A DNA stretch of 64,000 bases, taken from the NCBI GenBank assembly GCA_963082875.1, contig OY720098.1, forward strand, positions 558,001 to 622,000. Reading direction: 5' to 3'. The stretch is from Corella eumyota. Its lineage: Eukaryota > Chordata > Ascidiacea > Phlebobranchia > Corellidae. The notes beneath the pieces were generated by a model that saw nothing but the letters and a program-made list of their open reading frames with translations, ran no database searches and was not told where the DNA came from. This document shows positions 26,601 to 39,700 of this stretch, piece by piece (position 1 is the first letter of the stretch; each line of letters starts with the position of its first letter). Made by a program: the position numbers and the translations under genes.

Positions 26601-29600
26601 AATATGGTCTAAATATGGTTTGTAAAAATGGTTCAAATGTGGTCTTGGAAAATGGTTTAAAATTGGTTTGTAAACACAGACTAAATATGGTTTGTAAAAT
26701 GGTTCAAATGCGATTTTCGAATATTGTTTAAATATGGTTCATGAAAATGGTTTAAATATGATTTGTAAAATGGTTCAACAGTGGTCTGTGAAAATGGTTT
26801 AAAAATGGTTTGTTAATATAGTCTAAATATAGTTTGTAAAAATAGTTCAAATGTGGTCTTGTAAAATGGTTTGTTAATATGGTCTAAATATGGTTTGTAA
26901 AAATGGTTCAAATATATTTTGTAACTTTTAAATTTAACTCATTTTAAAATAATATTTTAGGTAAGTAAAAATACTCAAAAAACTCAACAATAAATCAGTT
27001 TGCTATACTAAATAAAAGTGAGGTAATAAAAATTGGGCTGTGAAGTCAGCTTTCTTATACTGAGGATAAAGCAACTTACTTTGAAAATCGGAAGACATCG
27101 AACACAAACTTCTCCATTTTTACCCCATTAGGGGTGATGGGTCGAATGACTTCACCCTTTAAGTTAATGTGGGGGATTTTCTTCCTAGCCACATGGTGGG
27201 GAAGTTCGTTGTTGGCTCTAAAAAGGGTTTTAATGATTGATTTATTAGTTCGGTAGTGTGGCGAACCGGTCATGGCATCAAACTACGAGCCGAAAGGTTT
27301 CGGGTTCGAGCCGCACCAATGTCACATTATTTGCCCTTGAGCCCGGTGTTTACGGATAGCCCGACCGACACAACAGCACACCCTTACCCAATAAAAAATA
27401 TAAAAATCTATTACCTTAAGGTGATGTGGAAAAAAAAAATAATTGATCTATTAACTGATGTTTTTGGACAATAATAATAACAAAATCAAATTAATAAAAC
27501 AAAAGTTATTTCTTTAATTTGCTTAAAAATTGTTTAAATTGAAATCTTTGATATTCTTAAAAATAATTTTTAGTTTATTATTGTTCTAAATTTAAATTAA
27601 AGTTTGGTAAATATTTTTTTTGAATTGTTAGAAAAATTAGAGTCAAAGTCGTTTGTTAAATAATAAAATAAATTTAAACCAGTAACTAAATTTTATAGAT
27701 TGTTTAATAATACTGCAGCAAAAGTAATCAAAAATTCAGTAAAAATTTAAAATTTTAATAGGTTTGGAATATTGTAAAAACCTAATTTATTATAAACTTA
27801 AAATTTTCACACATTGGTGTCAACTCACATGCAAACTCTTTTAAGAAACTGAATTGTAAAGAAATGGTTGCAGATGTTTCCAGCGTTGAAAACCAATCGT
27901 CCAGTTTTATCGGTTTTGTGAGCGGTTTCTTTAGATATTTCACTGTATTCAACAACCTGGAATATATAGCAAAACATTTAATTTATTAAAAAAATTTAAA
28001 AACAATAGCAAAACATTTAAAGCAAAACATTTAATTTATTAAAAAATTTAAAAACAAAAATTTTTTGTTTTTTTATTCAATTTTTTTTTGAATGTAATTT
28101 TAAATAACTTTAGCCTAACAATCTCGAAAACAAAATTTTATTTAAACTTCTAAATTGACTTTGGAGAGTCAAGTATTTTGTTTATTTAATCATAGGCAGA
28201 TAACAAAAAAAGTGTCAAAATTTAAGAAAAAATTCCTATAAATGTTTTAACAAATAGAAAATATAATAAAGCTAAAATTAATCTAAATTCTTAAATGTAA
28301 TCTAACTTAACACTTAATATAACAAACCACCCTATTAATTTTAAGTTATAGATGCCTGTGAACCAGGATCTTACACTTGAAATATTTTAAATTTATTTCT
28401 GTAAAAGTGAAAAAATATTTATTTCCAAAAAATTTTAAAATTAAATTTAGTCTGCACAGAATAAATGGAGAATTGAACTTTTATTAATATTTAACTAATA
28501 TATGCTACACAAACATTTCCAGCTACTTTTTATATAAATTTCCCCACTTAACCTTTTAAACTGTGAGCACTTAAACAAGTTGGAATTTTGACACTTGTTA
28601 AAAATAAACTTTTTTGACAAAGTTTTGGAGCTTTATCTCGAACAATTATATTACCTGGTGAATTCCATCCACTTTGCAGACAACTCCAACTGCCTCATTT
28701 GGCCCCGACTTCTCTACAACCTAAATGTGGACAAGATATTAAAGTCAAAGCATTTATTTTGAAGTAAGTGTTTGGGCCATGGAAATTCCCTGGATTTCCA
28801 CTGCTGGCATGTTGTAGCATCCTCATGTAAGACCTGAGATCCTAGGTTTGATTCCTACTGCTGGCATGTTGTAACATCACTAAGTAAGACTATAAGTCCA
28901 GGGTTTGATTCCCACTGCTGGGATGTTAAAGTATCCTTGAGTAAAACCCTGAAAGGTTTTGGCTTTGATTTTTACTGCCGGCTTAGCCCAACATTAACTC
29001 TACCTGCTCAATTGACAAACATTTTAAACCTATTTAAAAGTAGAATGCAATAAAACAAACCCCACCTTAGCACCACAGTCAGCATTCATTGTTTTACAAA
29101 ACCCGACGAACACTGGGTCAGCGATACGTGCCAGGATGTTGTCAACACACAGAGCATGGGTGAACTCCACTCTCCTCTCCTCCATATCATCCACTACTTT
29201 CCAGTGCAACATTGCTTTGTACAACCCTCCATTACCATCTAAAAGTTTATAAAAATACATCACCAATTACAACATTTTATTTGAAAAGTAAATAACTTTA
29301 CTAGTCTATAGCCGACCCTACAGTTGGCATTTTAATTACCGTTATATAGTCACAACTTGCAACTAGTATTTGTCCGTGATAATTTACTTGTGCACCACAA
29401 ATGGCAGTTTTTTTTTTAAAGCATTTAAATTGAACATACACATAAATATAAAAAGTCAATAGTTTACATTAAATTTAGATAACAAATCAATGATAGACTG
29501 CGAAAGGTTTCAGGTTTTAGCTGCGCCAATGCCACACTGTTCACCCTTGAGCCCAGCATTTACAGATAGCTCAAACACACCAAAAGGTTTCGGGTTCGAG

Positions 29601-31680
29601 CCGCACCAATGCCACACTATTCGCCCTCGAGCCTGGTTTTACAGATAGCTTAAACACAACACAAAATCACACTTTTTTATAGAAAAAATTTATCACTTTA
29701 AAAAAAACTTTAGATAAATTTTATAATTATTAAACTAAGAAATAAAACAAAATGAGGACAAAATATAAAAAAAATAATTTAAAGTTCTTACCAGGAGCGC
29801 ACGCAATTTTATTTTTGTCGCTTAAAAAGATCTTTCCGTTAAAGTCGATGCAAGGAAGAGTAAATTGCTCGAAGAAAACCACGTCTTCTTCGTTCAAACC
29901 AAAATAATGATGCTCCATAAAGAAGTCCTTTGTTTGTTTCATTGTTGCCTCACTTGTCATAATATACCTGTGTGATGTCATAATGGTTTATAAAAGGATT
30001 GTTAAGCAACATAACATTGACTTGTCTGTACTTATGATGTCATAATATAAACAATGAGATCTTGGATAATGTCACAAATAACTTTATAAAAAGCTATTTT
30101 ATAACAAACTAATGTGTGGGATAATAAGTTCTTGTTCGATGAATAATGATATTAGTTGTTTTTATGATGTCATAATGATATTTACATTACCACAAAGTAG
30201 CTATAAATATTTTACAATCTTTAAACTAGTTTTATTGTTTTTTAAACTGTTATAAAATGTGCTTAATGCTGGGTCCTTTTCTCACAAAACTTTTTAAAAC
30301 TTTTGTTATTCAAAAGAAAAAATACTTTAAAAAGAATACCCTACAAAATTCTGGTAAAAATCAATTATTGTTTAACTGAGAGTTATTTTTATAACTTGCT
30401 TTTTATTCAGGCTAGATTTTAAACCACCAGCTATGTGGTTTGGGGGGCACAGGTTTGATTCCCACTGCTTCAATGCTGTAGCCTCCCTTTAAGTAGGTTG
30501 CTATAAACGTTATAAAATCCTGTGAGGCCAAAAAATTATAATCAATAATATTCCAAACTGTAAAAATGGGTCAGGGTAACAAATTTTATTCTATGTTTAG
30601 GTTGTAAAGTCGACCTTCCCACATCGAGAATAAATAAATGCCACAACAGAAAAATATACTCCCATATTGAGGATAAATCAATGCACAAAATTTTAAACAA
30701 ATCTGAGAGCTTACCATGGAATTATTCCGTGCTTTCCCGTTTGTTTAAAAGCCAGATCTTGCAACCTCTTGATCCTGTTTGCCTTAATCTCATACAGACT
30801 TTTCCCCGATTGCAACCCCACGCTGTACATTCCTTTAGGGTATTTCACCCCCAATCTCGTCCCCTGACCCCCAGCTAGAAGCAACACTGCAACCTTTCCA
30901 TCAGCTATACATGAGAGACCTGTAAACAAAAAAAAGTGTCAAAAAAAGTTTTTTTTTCTATAAGGTTAAATCAGTTTATAATAGAGGTTAGTCAACCAGA
31001 AAATAAAACAAAGAGCTATATTTGTGATGCTAGGCATTTATATATTTATATATATACATCAGTTGCTAGTTGTGACGATATTATGAAAATAAAATTGGAG
31101 ACAAAGCAACTTATTTATCAGACAAGCAACTAGTTTTTTAATCTTTTAAAAAAAAAATTTAAACACAAAATGTTATTTTAAAATTCAAAATTATTGCTGC
31201 CTTAAATCATAGTAAATTAAAGTATAACTAATACTAAAAATGTTGCTTAAACTTTTCAAATATTTCACCTTCTTTCTCCCAGTTCGATCTATCGAGATGG
31301 TTGCCGTTGACAACACTTCCGATGTTCTCGGTGGACACCGGGTGCATCAGAGAGTCAATCTTATGTTGTTGCTTGCTTTCATTAAGCGTTCGTTCACGAA
31401 TTTCTAAAAAAAAAATTGCAATTTTGTAAAAAACTTTTTTTTTTAATCTTTCAAATAAAATTATTTATTTAAAATAACTCTCAGATAATGCTTAAATTTT
31501 GCAGTACATATATAGCAGCAGTTAATAAACATACATACCTTTTAAATGTTGTAGATCCAATTTATTTAAATCGTTTAAAAATTTAGTTTTTTCGTCGTTA
31601 TTTAAAGAATCGAAGTGATCCAATAAATGTTCTTGATCAAAACTTTTAAGATTCTCCCTTACTTGTTCCAACAAACTCAT
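23673..31680 (-). CDS. UAP1: UDP-N-acetylhexosamine pyrophosphorylase
   Basis: Twelve exons: 31539-31680, 31269-31403, 30715-30919, 29792-29967, 29066-29238, 28655-28720, 27829-27956, 27080-27217, 25158-25277, 24528-24593, 24355-24421 and 23673-23762. They total 1506 nt and 501 residues (human isoforms 505/522). The enzyme joins UTP and GlcNAc-1-P (or GalNAc-1-P) to give UDP-GlcNAc for glycosylation and chitin or hyaluronan synthesis, in the cytosol. The pyrophosphorylase signature [10 protein letters not shown] is at residues ~107-116, followed by PKGMYSVGL; further landmarks are [37 protein letters not shown] and [14 protein letters not shown]. The start [14 protein letters not shown] is the first ATG of the first exon. 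Intron 8 carries a 1.4 kb minisatellite; others carry SINE pieces. No disabling change is seen. Confidence 0.97.
23813..24050 (-). mobile_element. S1 SINE, diverged, in UAP1 intron 11
   Basis: Tail and body in reverse (ACATAGAGTAACATTTG, GGGCGCTACAGCAC); the head is lost. Confidence 0.75.
24057..24297 (+). mobile_element. S1 SINE in UAP1 intron 11
   Basis: Head GTAGCGTGGTGTAGTGGTAA to ACTCTATGTTAGGGTCG; tail missing. Head-to-head with the previous copy. Confidence 0.87.
24688..24875 (+). repeat. R3 interspersed repeat, UAP1 intron 9
   Basis: GACAGCATTTTAATTGTTGT, TAATATTTGCAAGCAATAAT, then CACTACAAACAGCAGTTTTA and GGCCTATAAATTTGACG. Confidence 0.65.
25485..26925. repeat. Minisatellite in UAP1 intron 8 (TGGTTTGTAAA family)
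   Basis: A degenerate tandem of ~17-36 bp units (ATGGTTTGTAAAATGGTTCA). A cleaner 71 bp higher-order period runs from ~25780 to ~26280, and a later ~250 bp block (26220-26467) is repeated almost verbatim 431 bp downstream (26650-26898). Nothing coding. Confidence 0.92.
27033..27071 (+). mobile_element. S1 SINE tail fragment
   Basis: Only GCTGTGAAGTCAGC and CTGAGGATAAAG of the tail remain, next to UAP1 exon 8. Confidence 0.5.
27249..27385 (+). mobile_element. S2 tRNA-like SINE in UAP1 intron 7
   Basis: Contains a B-box-like GGGTTCGAGCCGCAC and an A-box-like GTGGCGAACCGG, then a body ending in an A/T-rich stretch. This family is distinct from S1. Confidence 0.7.
28790..28982 (+). repeat. ~57 bp tandem of an S1 SINE segment in UAP1 intron 5
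   Basis: About three units, each holding the B-box region (GGTTTGATTCCCACTGCTGG) and the following CATGTTGTAGCATCC stretch, in tandem. The unit is a piece of the S1 SINE that has been locally multiplied. Confidence 0.75.
29300..29455 (+). repeat. R3 interspersed repeat, UAP1 intron 4
   Basis: CCGACCCTACAGTTGGCATT start, then CACCACAAATGGCAGTTTTT. Confidence 0.65.
29488..29665 (+). mobile_element. Two tandem partial S2 SINE copies in UAP1 intron 4
   Basis: AAAGGTTTCGGGTTCGAGCC-type boxes occur twice, ~90 bp apart, each followed by GCGCCAATGCCACACT-like and TTTACAGATAGCT sequence. Confidence 0.7.
30441..30640 (+). mobile_element. S1 SINE, degraded, in UAP1 intron 3
   Basis: CTATGTGGTTTGG, B-box GTTTGATTCCC, TTGCTATAAACGTTATAA and a tail ACATCGAGAATAAAT. 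Confidence 0.75.
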
Positions 31681-33719
31681 TTTAAAAATTTAAAATAATT
31701 TTCACTAAGAATTTAAAAACAATAGTTTCTGAATAAATAAAACACATAAGTAAATTTATTGACTGAGTTTTACTGTAAAAAATATTCAAAAAAATTAAAT
31801 AGCAACTTGACTTTGTTAAAACATTTCATAAATATTATTCATGTGCTGTTAAACATTTAAATTTAGATTAAAATAAACTGATAAAATAAATTTATTAATC
31901 CAAATATTATTGTAAAATATTTCTTAAACAAGTTATAGCTAATTGATTTCAATAAACATTTTATAACTGTTATTCTGTATACTGTTAAAACAACTTTTAG
32001 TTAAAATAAACTGATTAAAAAGGTTTAATTAGATCTTTTTTCAAGAAACAAATCACTCCAAATTTTAAAAACTTATTAACTTCATTGACGTCAAATTTTC
32101 AGTGGAATTTTTCTAAACTTTAAATCAAATAAAATTATCAAAAAACAAATAACTTTTGAAACACTTAATTTGTAGATCATGTCATTAAATAAAGAAGTAA
32201 TTGATTTAATAACCTATTAAACCATATTACTAATCATGATAACTTTATATTATTTAACAATAATTCCAATCTTGAAAACAAGTTGAAAATTTTAATTATA
32301 AATTTGAAAACTTTCTTCACCATGAAACAAAAGTTTCAATTTCAAAAATTAACAATTAAACGAACCCTCCCTCTTAGTAAACAATTAAGTTTGTGATGTC
32401 AACAAAGGGGTTTTGAAGCAATCAAACATTCATTAATTACCGAGAAATTAATTAAAATTTTGTTGACTTTCTGTCAAGGTATTCGATTAAATATTTGTTT
32501 AACGATAGTTACTCATTTTCGTAAAACTTAAAATCAAATAAAAATCTGGAATCATTAACTTTTTAATATTCAGAAAGTTTATACGACTAAACGAATAAAA
32601 ATTAAATTTTCTAAATTTTTAAAAGGTTTAATTCATATTTTTAAATATTGGAATCAATAATATTATATTTCACTAAAAAAAATTTTTTTCAAAAATTACA
32701 AAAAAAAAAAATTTTACAAAAAATAAAAATTATGAAGCTCTATTAGCGTCGTCCGCCAAGTTTATAAAATGCGGAATTTTTTAACCTTACCCTCTACATT
32801 CCGCCTTTTCTGCATTCATTTTAGTACTACTTGTTTAAACTGGCAGACGACGCTAATATAGATTCAAAATTACCTTGGTTTAATAACACTCACCAAAAAA
32901 AATTAACAAATTATAATTAACTTTAAGACACCCAACGTTGCAACTTTAAAGTTTCAACATTTACACGTATTCGTAAACCTTTCATGATTTTGCAAACTTT
33001 AACAAGAAATATATTAAGCAATTTAAGCTCATTTTTCGTGTAGTTAGCGTATTCTAGGTTCCACAATAAATGTAATACATCTTCACAGTTACTTCAGCGT
33101 TTTTTCATCATCAACTAATTGCGAAAGCTTGCCAACTCAATAATTCTCAACGAATTAAAAACTGTTTAATTTATAGAAACAGCTTTCTAATTTTGCACTA
33201 CGTTACAGACTCTCTACCCCCCACTGCCGATCAAATTATTTTACCTTAGTTTGCAACCTTACAATTTTTAATAAATATATTCTTGTTGTTATTTTAAAAC
33301 ATATTTGTATATAAATAAAACAAATTAATTAAAATGTATTATATTCATATTAAAAACAATATTGTTATTAGATTTTTATTTATATTGAAGATAAAATAAA
33401 ACAGCTTGTTGATTTCTATGTGCGCTGAAGCAAATCAGAAATATGTTTATCCTCACGTGTTCATATTTAATTCGTAAAAATTTTACTCAAAAATAGAGAA
33501 AAAAAATATTTTAATAATACAAACATTTGTTTATGATCCTTATTAATTTAATGACAGTAAATATTAGATTTTTAAACATTTATTTTCTAAGTTTTCGGAT
33601 GCTCTTAAATTAACTCAAGTAACGCCCAAAAAAGTTTTTTCTTATGATTTTTATTAATACTATGATGCTGCATATACATATAATAAAATAAGCCAAAAAA
33701 CATAAAATATTGAACTAGT
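31681..33719. other. 2 kb intergenic between UAP1 and XPO6
   Basis: Very AT-rich; besides the 118 bp inverted-repeat element (32741-32858) nothing recognisable. It must hold the UAP1 promoter. Confidence 0.5.
32741..32858. mobile_element. 118 bp inverted-repeat element between UAP1 and XPO6
   Basis: Opens TATTAGCGTCGTC and closes GACGACGCTAATA, with the inverted match extending through CGCCAAGTTTA/TAAACTGGCAG. Its core is ~70 bp. TA at each end would fit a TA target. Confidence 0.7.
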
Positions 33720-36700
33720 TTAAAACTGCACTGAACCTTCTGGTAAACTAGAATTACAAAGTCGAAAATATCTCAAATCGTTTACAAATCTGATTAAGTT
33801 GGCACCAAAAGATGGTAAATCCTGTGAGACAAAAACAAATATTTGATATTGAGTTAATTTAAATTTGTTGTATGAAGGGGCTGACACAGTGATAAAGTGG
33901 TTTGAATACTTGGCTTTGTTAAATAAGCGTTAAGTAGAGGTCAGAACATTTGGGTTTATTACATGAGGTCCTGGGTTCGATCCCTACTGCTCTTATGCTG
34001 TAGCATCCTTTAGTTAGGTGCTATAAACAGTATAAACTTCTGCTAAACAAGCACTTAATCAGCAGCATAATTATTGAGCAATTATAATCTTTAATAACCG
34101 GCAGCCTGGTGTAGTGGTAAGAACACTTGCTACACCACACATGAGGTCCTGGGTTTAATCCCCACTGACCTCATGCCGTAGCGCTCTTGAGTAGGGCGCT
34201 ATAAACGGTAAGAACTCTTGCTGAGCCAGCACTTAATCAGCAGCTTAATTACCGGGCAATTATAATCTATAATATCCCAAACTGCCACAGGCAACTCGAG
34301 ACTGGGTCGAAGTAACTGATGTTACTCTATGTTTAGGTCGCTCAATCGACCTTCCCACATCGAGGATAAAGATATATACAAAAAAAAATATCCCAAACTG
34401 CCAACAGCAACTCAAGACTGGGTCAGAGTAACGACTGTTACTCTATGTTGGGGATAAAATAACACGAACCTTTTCTGGTTTAAAACGTTGATAAAGTGAA
34501 TTCTTTTGATCTGGGGTGATTTGCTCGGTGTGTTGTAGAAACTGAGAGAGAAAAGTTTGGTGAAAATATTCCATGGAAACACTGCTCATGTTAAACACCG
34601 TCGAACAAATCTCATCCTGAAATGACGAAACTGGCATTATAAAAGTTTTTTAACACAAAAAACCTAAAATTAAGAACCAATATAAAGCAAACTGCAAAAT
34701 TTAAAGTTCACATATTTATATTTAATAAAGCTTGGAGGACAATATATATCCAATTTAGAGGCTTTTAAAATAAAACTGCTGTTTATGATACATAATTAAA
34801 TTAATGTTGAATGATATTTTTTTTGTATATATCTTTATCCTTGATGTGGAAACGTCGAATGCGCGACTTAAACATAGAGTAACATTTTTAACCCTGACCC
34901 AGTCTTGAGTTGCCTGTGCCAGTTTGGGATATTATTGATTATAATTGCCCTGTAAATAAACTGCTACTTAAGTGTTAGCTCAGCGGGAGTTAATGCAGTT
35001 TATAGCACCTTACTCATTAGCACTATAGAATGAGACCAATGGGGATTGAACCCACGACCTCATGTGTAGTGTAGCAAGTGTTCTTCATGTGTGGTGTAGC
35101 AAGTGTTACCACTACACCACGCTGCCGGTCTTAGTTAAGAGTTGTGACCATATTATGACAATTAGAATGCTGACAGGGCAGGCCATCGTTTACTTAAGAA
35201 ACAAAATCAACTTTTTCTGAACATTCTTTCAACAAATTAGCCTAATATTTTACCTGTAATAAATCATGTGATTTGTTGATTAAAGCTTGGATTAAAACGT
35301 TCACAAACTGAAACAAAACTCCATCCTCTGATAAAATTATGTGAAGCTAGAAACAAAATTTAAGATAATTTAAAAAACCATTAAAATAAATGCCATACTA
35401 GATAATTGTAAGTAAATCTAAATATTTATTTTTGTATATATCTTCATCCTCGATGTGGGAAAGACGAATGCGCGACCAAAACATAGAGTAACATCAGTTT
35501 CCCCGATCCAGTCTCGAGTTGCCTGTGGTAGTTTGGGATGTTTATAGAGCCCTACTCAAGGGCGCTACAGCATGAGATCAGTAAGAATTGAACCAATGAC
35601 CTCATGTGTGGTGTAGCAAGTGTTCTTACCATTACACCACGCTGCCGGTAAATAATAAAGCCAGATGGATAATATATATAAGTATACAAGTATGTTAAAT
35701 TTATAAGCTTTTGAACTTGTTATTTGTAGTGTGCAGTTAAATAACTACAGACAAATATTAGATAAGAGTTGTGACCATACAATGACAATAAAAATTTAGT
35801 CTTAAGAGTAACTAGTTAGAATAATTTTCAAATGAAATCGAAATGCTATTTTACCTTTTCATACAACTTCTGCCGGGCATTAAGATCTTCAAGAGCTTCA
35901 AGATTTTGCTTAAAAATTGTGATATCGGGTTGTAAGAAGGACTGTCCATACGCCTGAACAAAAAAAAGGGTTTTAAAATTGCTTTAAACTGGCAATAGCC
36001 AAAATAAACAAAACCCTGAGTTTATTACACTCAGCAGAGTAATTATTGGACAATTATAATTAATAATATCCCATACTGGCAAAGTCAACTCAAGACTGGG
36101 TTGAGGTAACAAACATCAATCTATATTAAATATAAAACAACAGAAATTGAAGAGAAAAAACAACCATTACGGCAAAAGACGGGCAAACTTTACTGGGTTA
36201 AGAATATAACAAACTGTCAAAGATAACTCGGGTCCAATTTGGGATAATAATGGTGGCCTAACGATTGTATTGCCAGCTGTAGTGTCAACTGATAGAAAGG
36301 AACAAAAGTTTGATTAGGTTTAAAATTGAATTTACAAAAGAATGAAATTACTTACTGTCATAATAGCGAGAAATTGAGGTTTATGGGCAACACTTCCTTG
36401 TTGTTTGTCTGCTAACATTGAGGTTAATACGGGGCTGGGGAAAAAGTAACGGTGTCGTCGTGACAACAGGGTGTACAGGAGCTCGAAAAGAACCCCTTTC
36501 ACTTCGGGTGAGGGGCGCTAAAAATTTAAATGTTTAAAGTTCTATAATTTTTTTATATTTATTTAAATTTAATACAAAAAGGTCGATTTCACTAAACATA
36601 AAGTAACATCAGTTACTCTGACCCAGTCTCAAGTTTGTGTTTGGGATATTATATTGATTAAAATTGCCCGATAATTGTGCTGTTAATTATTTTTGCTTAA

Positions 36701-39700
36701 CTGGAGTTACAGCATGAAAGCAATCAAGATTGAACCAAAGACCTCATGTAGTGAAGCCAAGTGTTCTAAGCACTACATCACTTTAAAATTTATCGAAGAC
36801 TCATGTTTAATAACCCAGTCCAGTGCCTCTACAGACTATTTTTTTCATCAAACATGGACTATTTTAAATGTTATTTGATATAAATATCCTACCTGGCTGA
36901 CGATTGGATATATCTGCCCCACAGCTAATACTATAATACTGGGTGTAAACATCTTGCAAGAGGGGCCAGGTTCATCTATCACTAGTTGCAATAATTTAAT
37001 AAATCTAAAAATAAAGTGAATTTAATAGAGATTTTATCTTCACTAAATATACATAATTAAGCATAGTGGATTATATGTATGTTCAATTTATAGGCCAACA
37101 TAATAAAAATAAACTGCCATTTGTGGTGCACAGATAACTTAACGCATGCATATATTAGTTGAGTGTTGCAACCATATTATGGCAATTAAGATGTCAACGA
37201 TAAAGCAGTCTATGGGGTACTATTTATAAAGGAATGTTTTTATAAAAACAGTTTATTCAACATTTAAATCTCAGAATAAATAAGTTTAAAATAACTTTAA
37301 ATAAAGGCATACAATTTCACTTTTTTAAATTTATCAAAACCCTTAAATTTAAACAAAATAAGATTTAAAAAAAATTTGACAAACTTTTCCACAACTCTAA
37401 CTCCGGCCTGGTTCTCGTGCAAAATGGTGGCTTCTAATTGGTCGGTTGTAAACATGGAGAGGAATGATTGGATGGTTCTTGCAGTTAGCTCCGCCCCCAT
37501 TTGCCGCTTCAAAGCTTTGAAGATTGTGTGGATGAACGACATTAACCTCTCTGTGGTGTCTGTGATGTCATAAAGAGGTTTGTTAAAATAAGTTAAATAT
37601 GAATTGGGTGTTTTCATCTTTTTTTGTATATCTCTTTATCCTCGATGTGGGAAAGTCGAATGCACGACTTAAACATAGAGTAACAACAGTTACTCCAACC
37701 CAGTCTCGAGTTGCCTTTGACAGTTTGGGATATTATAGATTATAATTGCCCAGTAATTATGCTGCTGATTAAGTGCTGGGCGCTACAGCATAAGAGCAGT
37801 GGGGATTGAACCCGGGACCTTATGTAGTGTAGCAAGTGTTCTTACTACTACACCACTTATTATTTGTGGGAACCCTTGTAGTTCACAAACAAGAATAACA
37901 ACTATTATGCTACAACATATAAATACAACAAGTACCAGGCTGTTGTATGTAAACAGGAAACAATTGGAGTGAAAGTTGAACAGTGTTTTGGATGGAGTTG
38001 TAGCAGATCTGCCTTGAATCCCCGTTCTCATTCGAGATAGCTTCAACAATTTCATTCAACAACATCACTGATCTTTCAATCATAGGTTTTGCTGTAAAGG
38101 AATATTGTAAGGTAGGAAGGTCAAATGTGGGAACACATTTCTTATAAAAAATTAAATTTTAAGTTTGATCAAAAAAAACAATTTTTTATGACATCACATA
38201 GATATGACATCACTTAAATATGACATCCAATCTTTCAATGACATTATTAAATATGACATCACAAACTTTCAATGATATCATTAAATATGACAATAGTTTT
38301 TCTATGACATCACACAAATATGACATCACAATCTTTTAATGACATCATGCTTTTTCTATAACACTACAGTTCTTCTATGACATCACAAAAATATGATATC
38401 ACAATTGTTTTATGACATCACACTTTTCCTATGACAACATGAAACAAGAACAATGCATTACTATGACATCACAATACCTTGATTCATCCGGTTTGAATCT
38501 TGCTGCAGCAAGGTCACATCAAGGTTGAGAAAATCCCCGAACACCGATTGGACGAAATGTTGGTGGCTTTGTTGTCGCTCCTCCCACCTTTGCTCCAACT
38601 TCGGAGTATTTGGCCACGCGAGGAGCAAGAGATTCGACAACGCTCGAAAGATCAAACATTGGCTCTAATTTTGAGGATAAAGTTAAAATAAAAAAATGTA
38701 AAATTAAAAAAAAATTTATATTTATTTTATTTATTTTTTATTAACAAATTTATCTTTGATGTGGGAAGGTCAAATGCACGACCTTAACATAGAGTAACAT
38801 CAGTTACCCCGACCCAGTCTCGAGTTGCCTGTGGCAGTTTGGGATATTATAGATTATAATTGCCCAGTATTTATGTTGCTGATTAAGTGTTGGCTCAGCA
38901 GGAGTTTGTAATGTTTATAGCACCTTACTCAAAGGCGCTACAGCATGAGAGCAGTGGGAAACGAACCCCGGACCTCATATATTATAAGTCGAAAACAAAA
39001 TTAAGAATCTAAAAACTACCTCAAGTTGTAGTTTGTTGCAGGATCCATTTGCAACATCTTTAAACAACTTCTGTAAGCCAGGGGATTGGGCGAGGAAGGT
39101 TGGACGAACTGTTGTGATTACTGAGAGTAAAGTATGAGCTGCTGATAGAACTATGCTGTCAGGTACCTGGGCAAAAAAGTGTTTTAAGATAAGATTACAA
39201 TTGTTGGATTAGGTATTAGTTTATAATGCTTATCTTGGATTCTTTGCACTTCAAAGTAATTGTCGATATTGTAAAAGGATTTCGATGTGAGAATTATAAC
39301 AGTAACCAGAACAATATATATTAATTATCTAGATTTTATGATATTACATATTATTATATATATATTCAATATAGAAATTTATATATGTAAGAGAAAAGTA
39401 AATAAATATCTATTACTTAGAGTGAGGCGAAGAGTGTGTTAAATTAAAGACCGTAAACTACACATAAACCTGACCCAGTCACAAGATGCTTTGAATTGCC
39501 CAATAGTTTGTAGTTTGTAAAATGAAATAATGGTTACACTTTACTTAAGAATACCACAATATGAGTCCTGGAACCTTGCGACTTATTTAAGGATACAACA
39601 ATATGGAATCAGTGGGAATCAAACCCAAGAACACATGTGAAACAGTTCACCACAATACTTATATCACTTAAACAACAGCAAACCTGTTTAGTGAACACTG

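Noticed and set aside
27033-27385. Independent gene on the plus strand near 27256-27474
   Set aside because: The frame overlaps the S2 SINE and an intron of UAP1; no protein family recognised.
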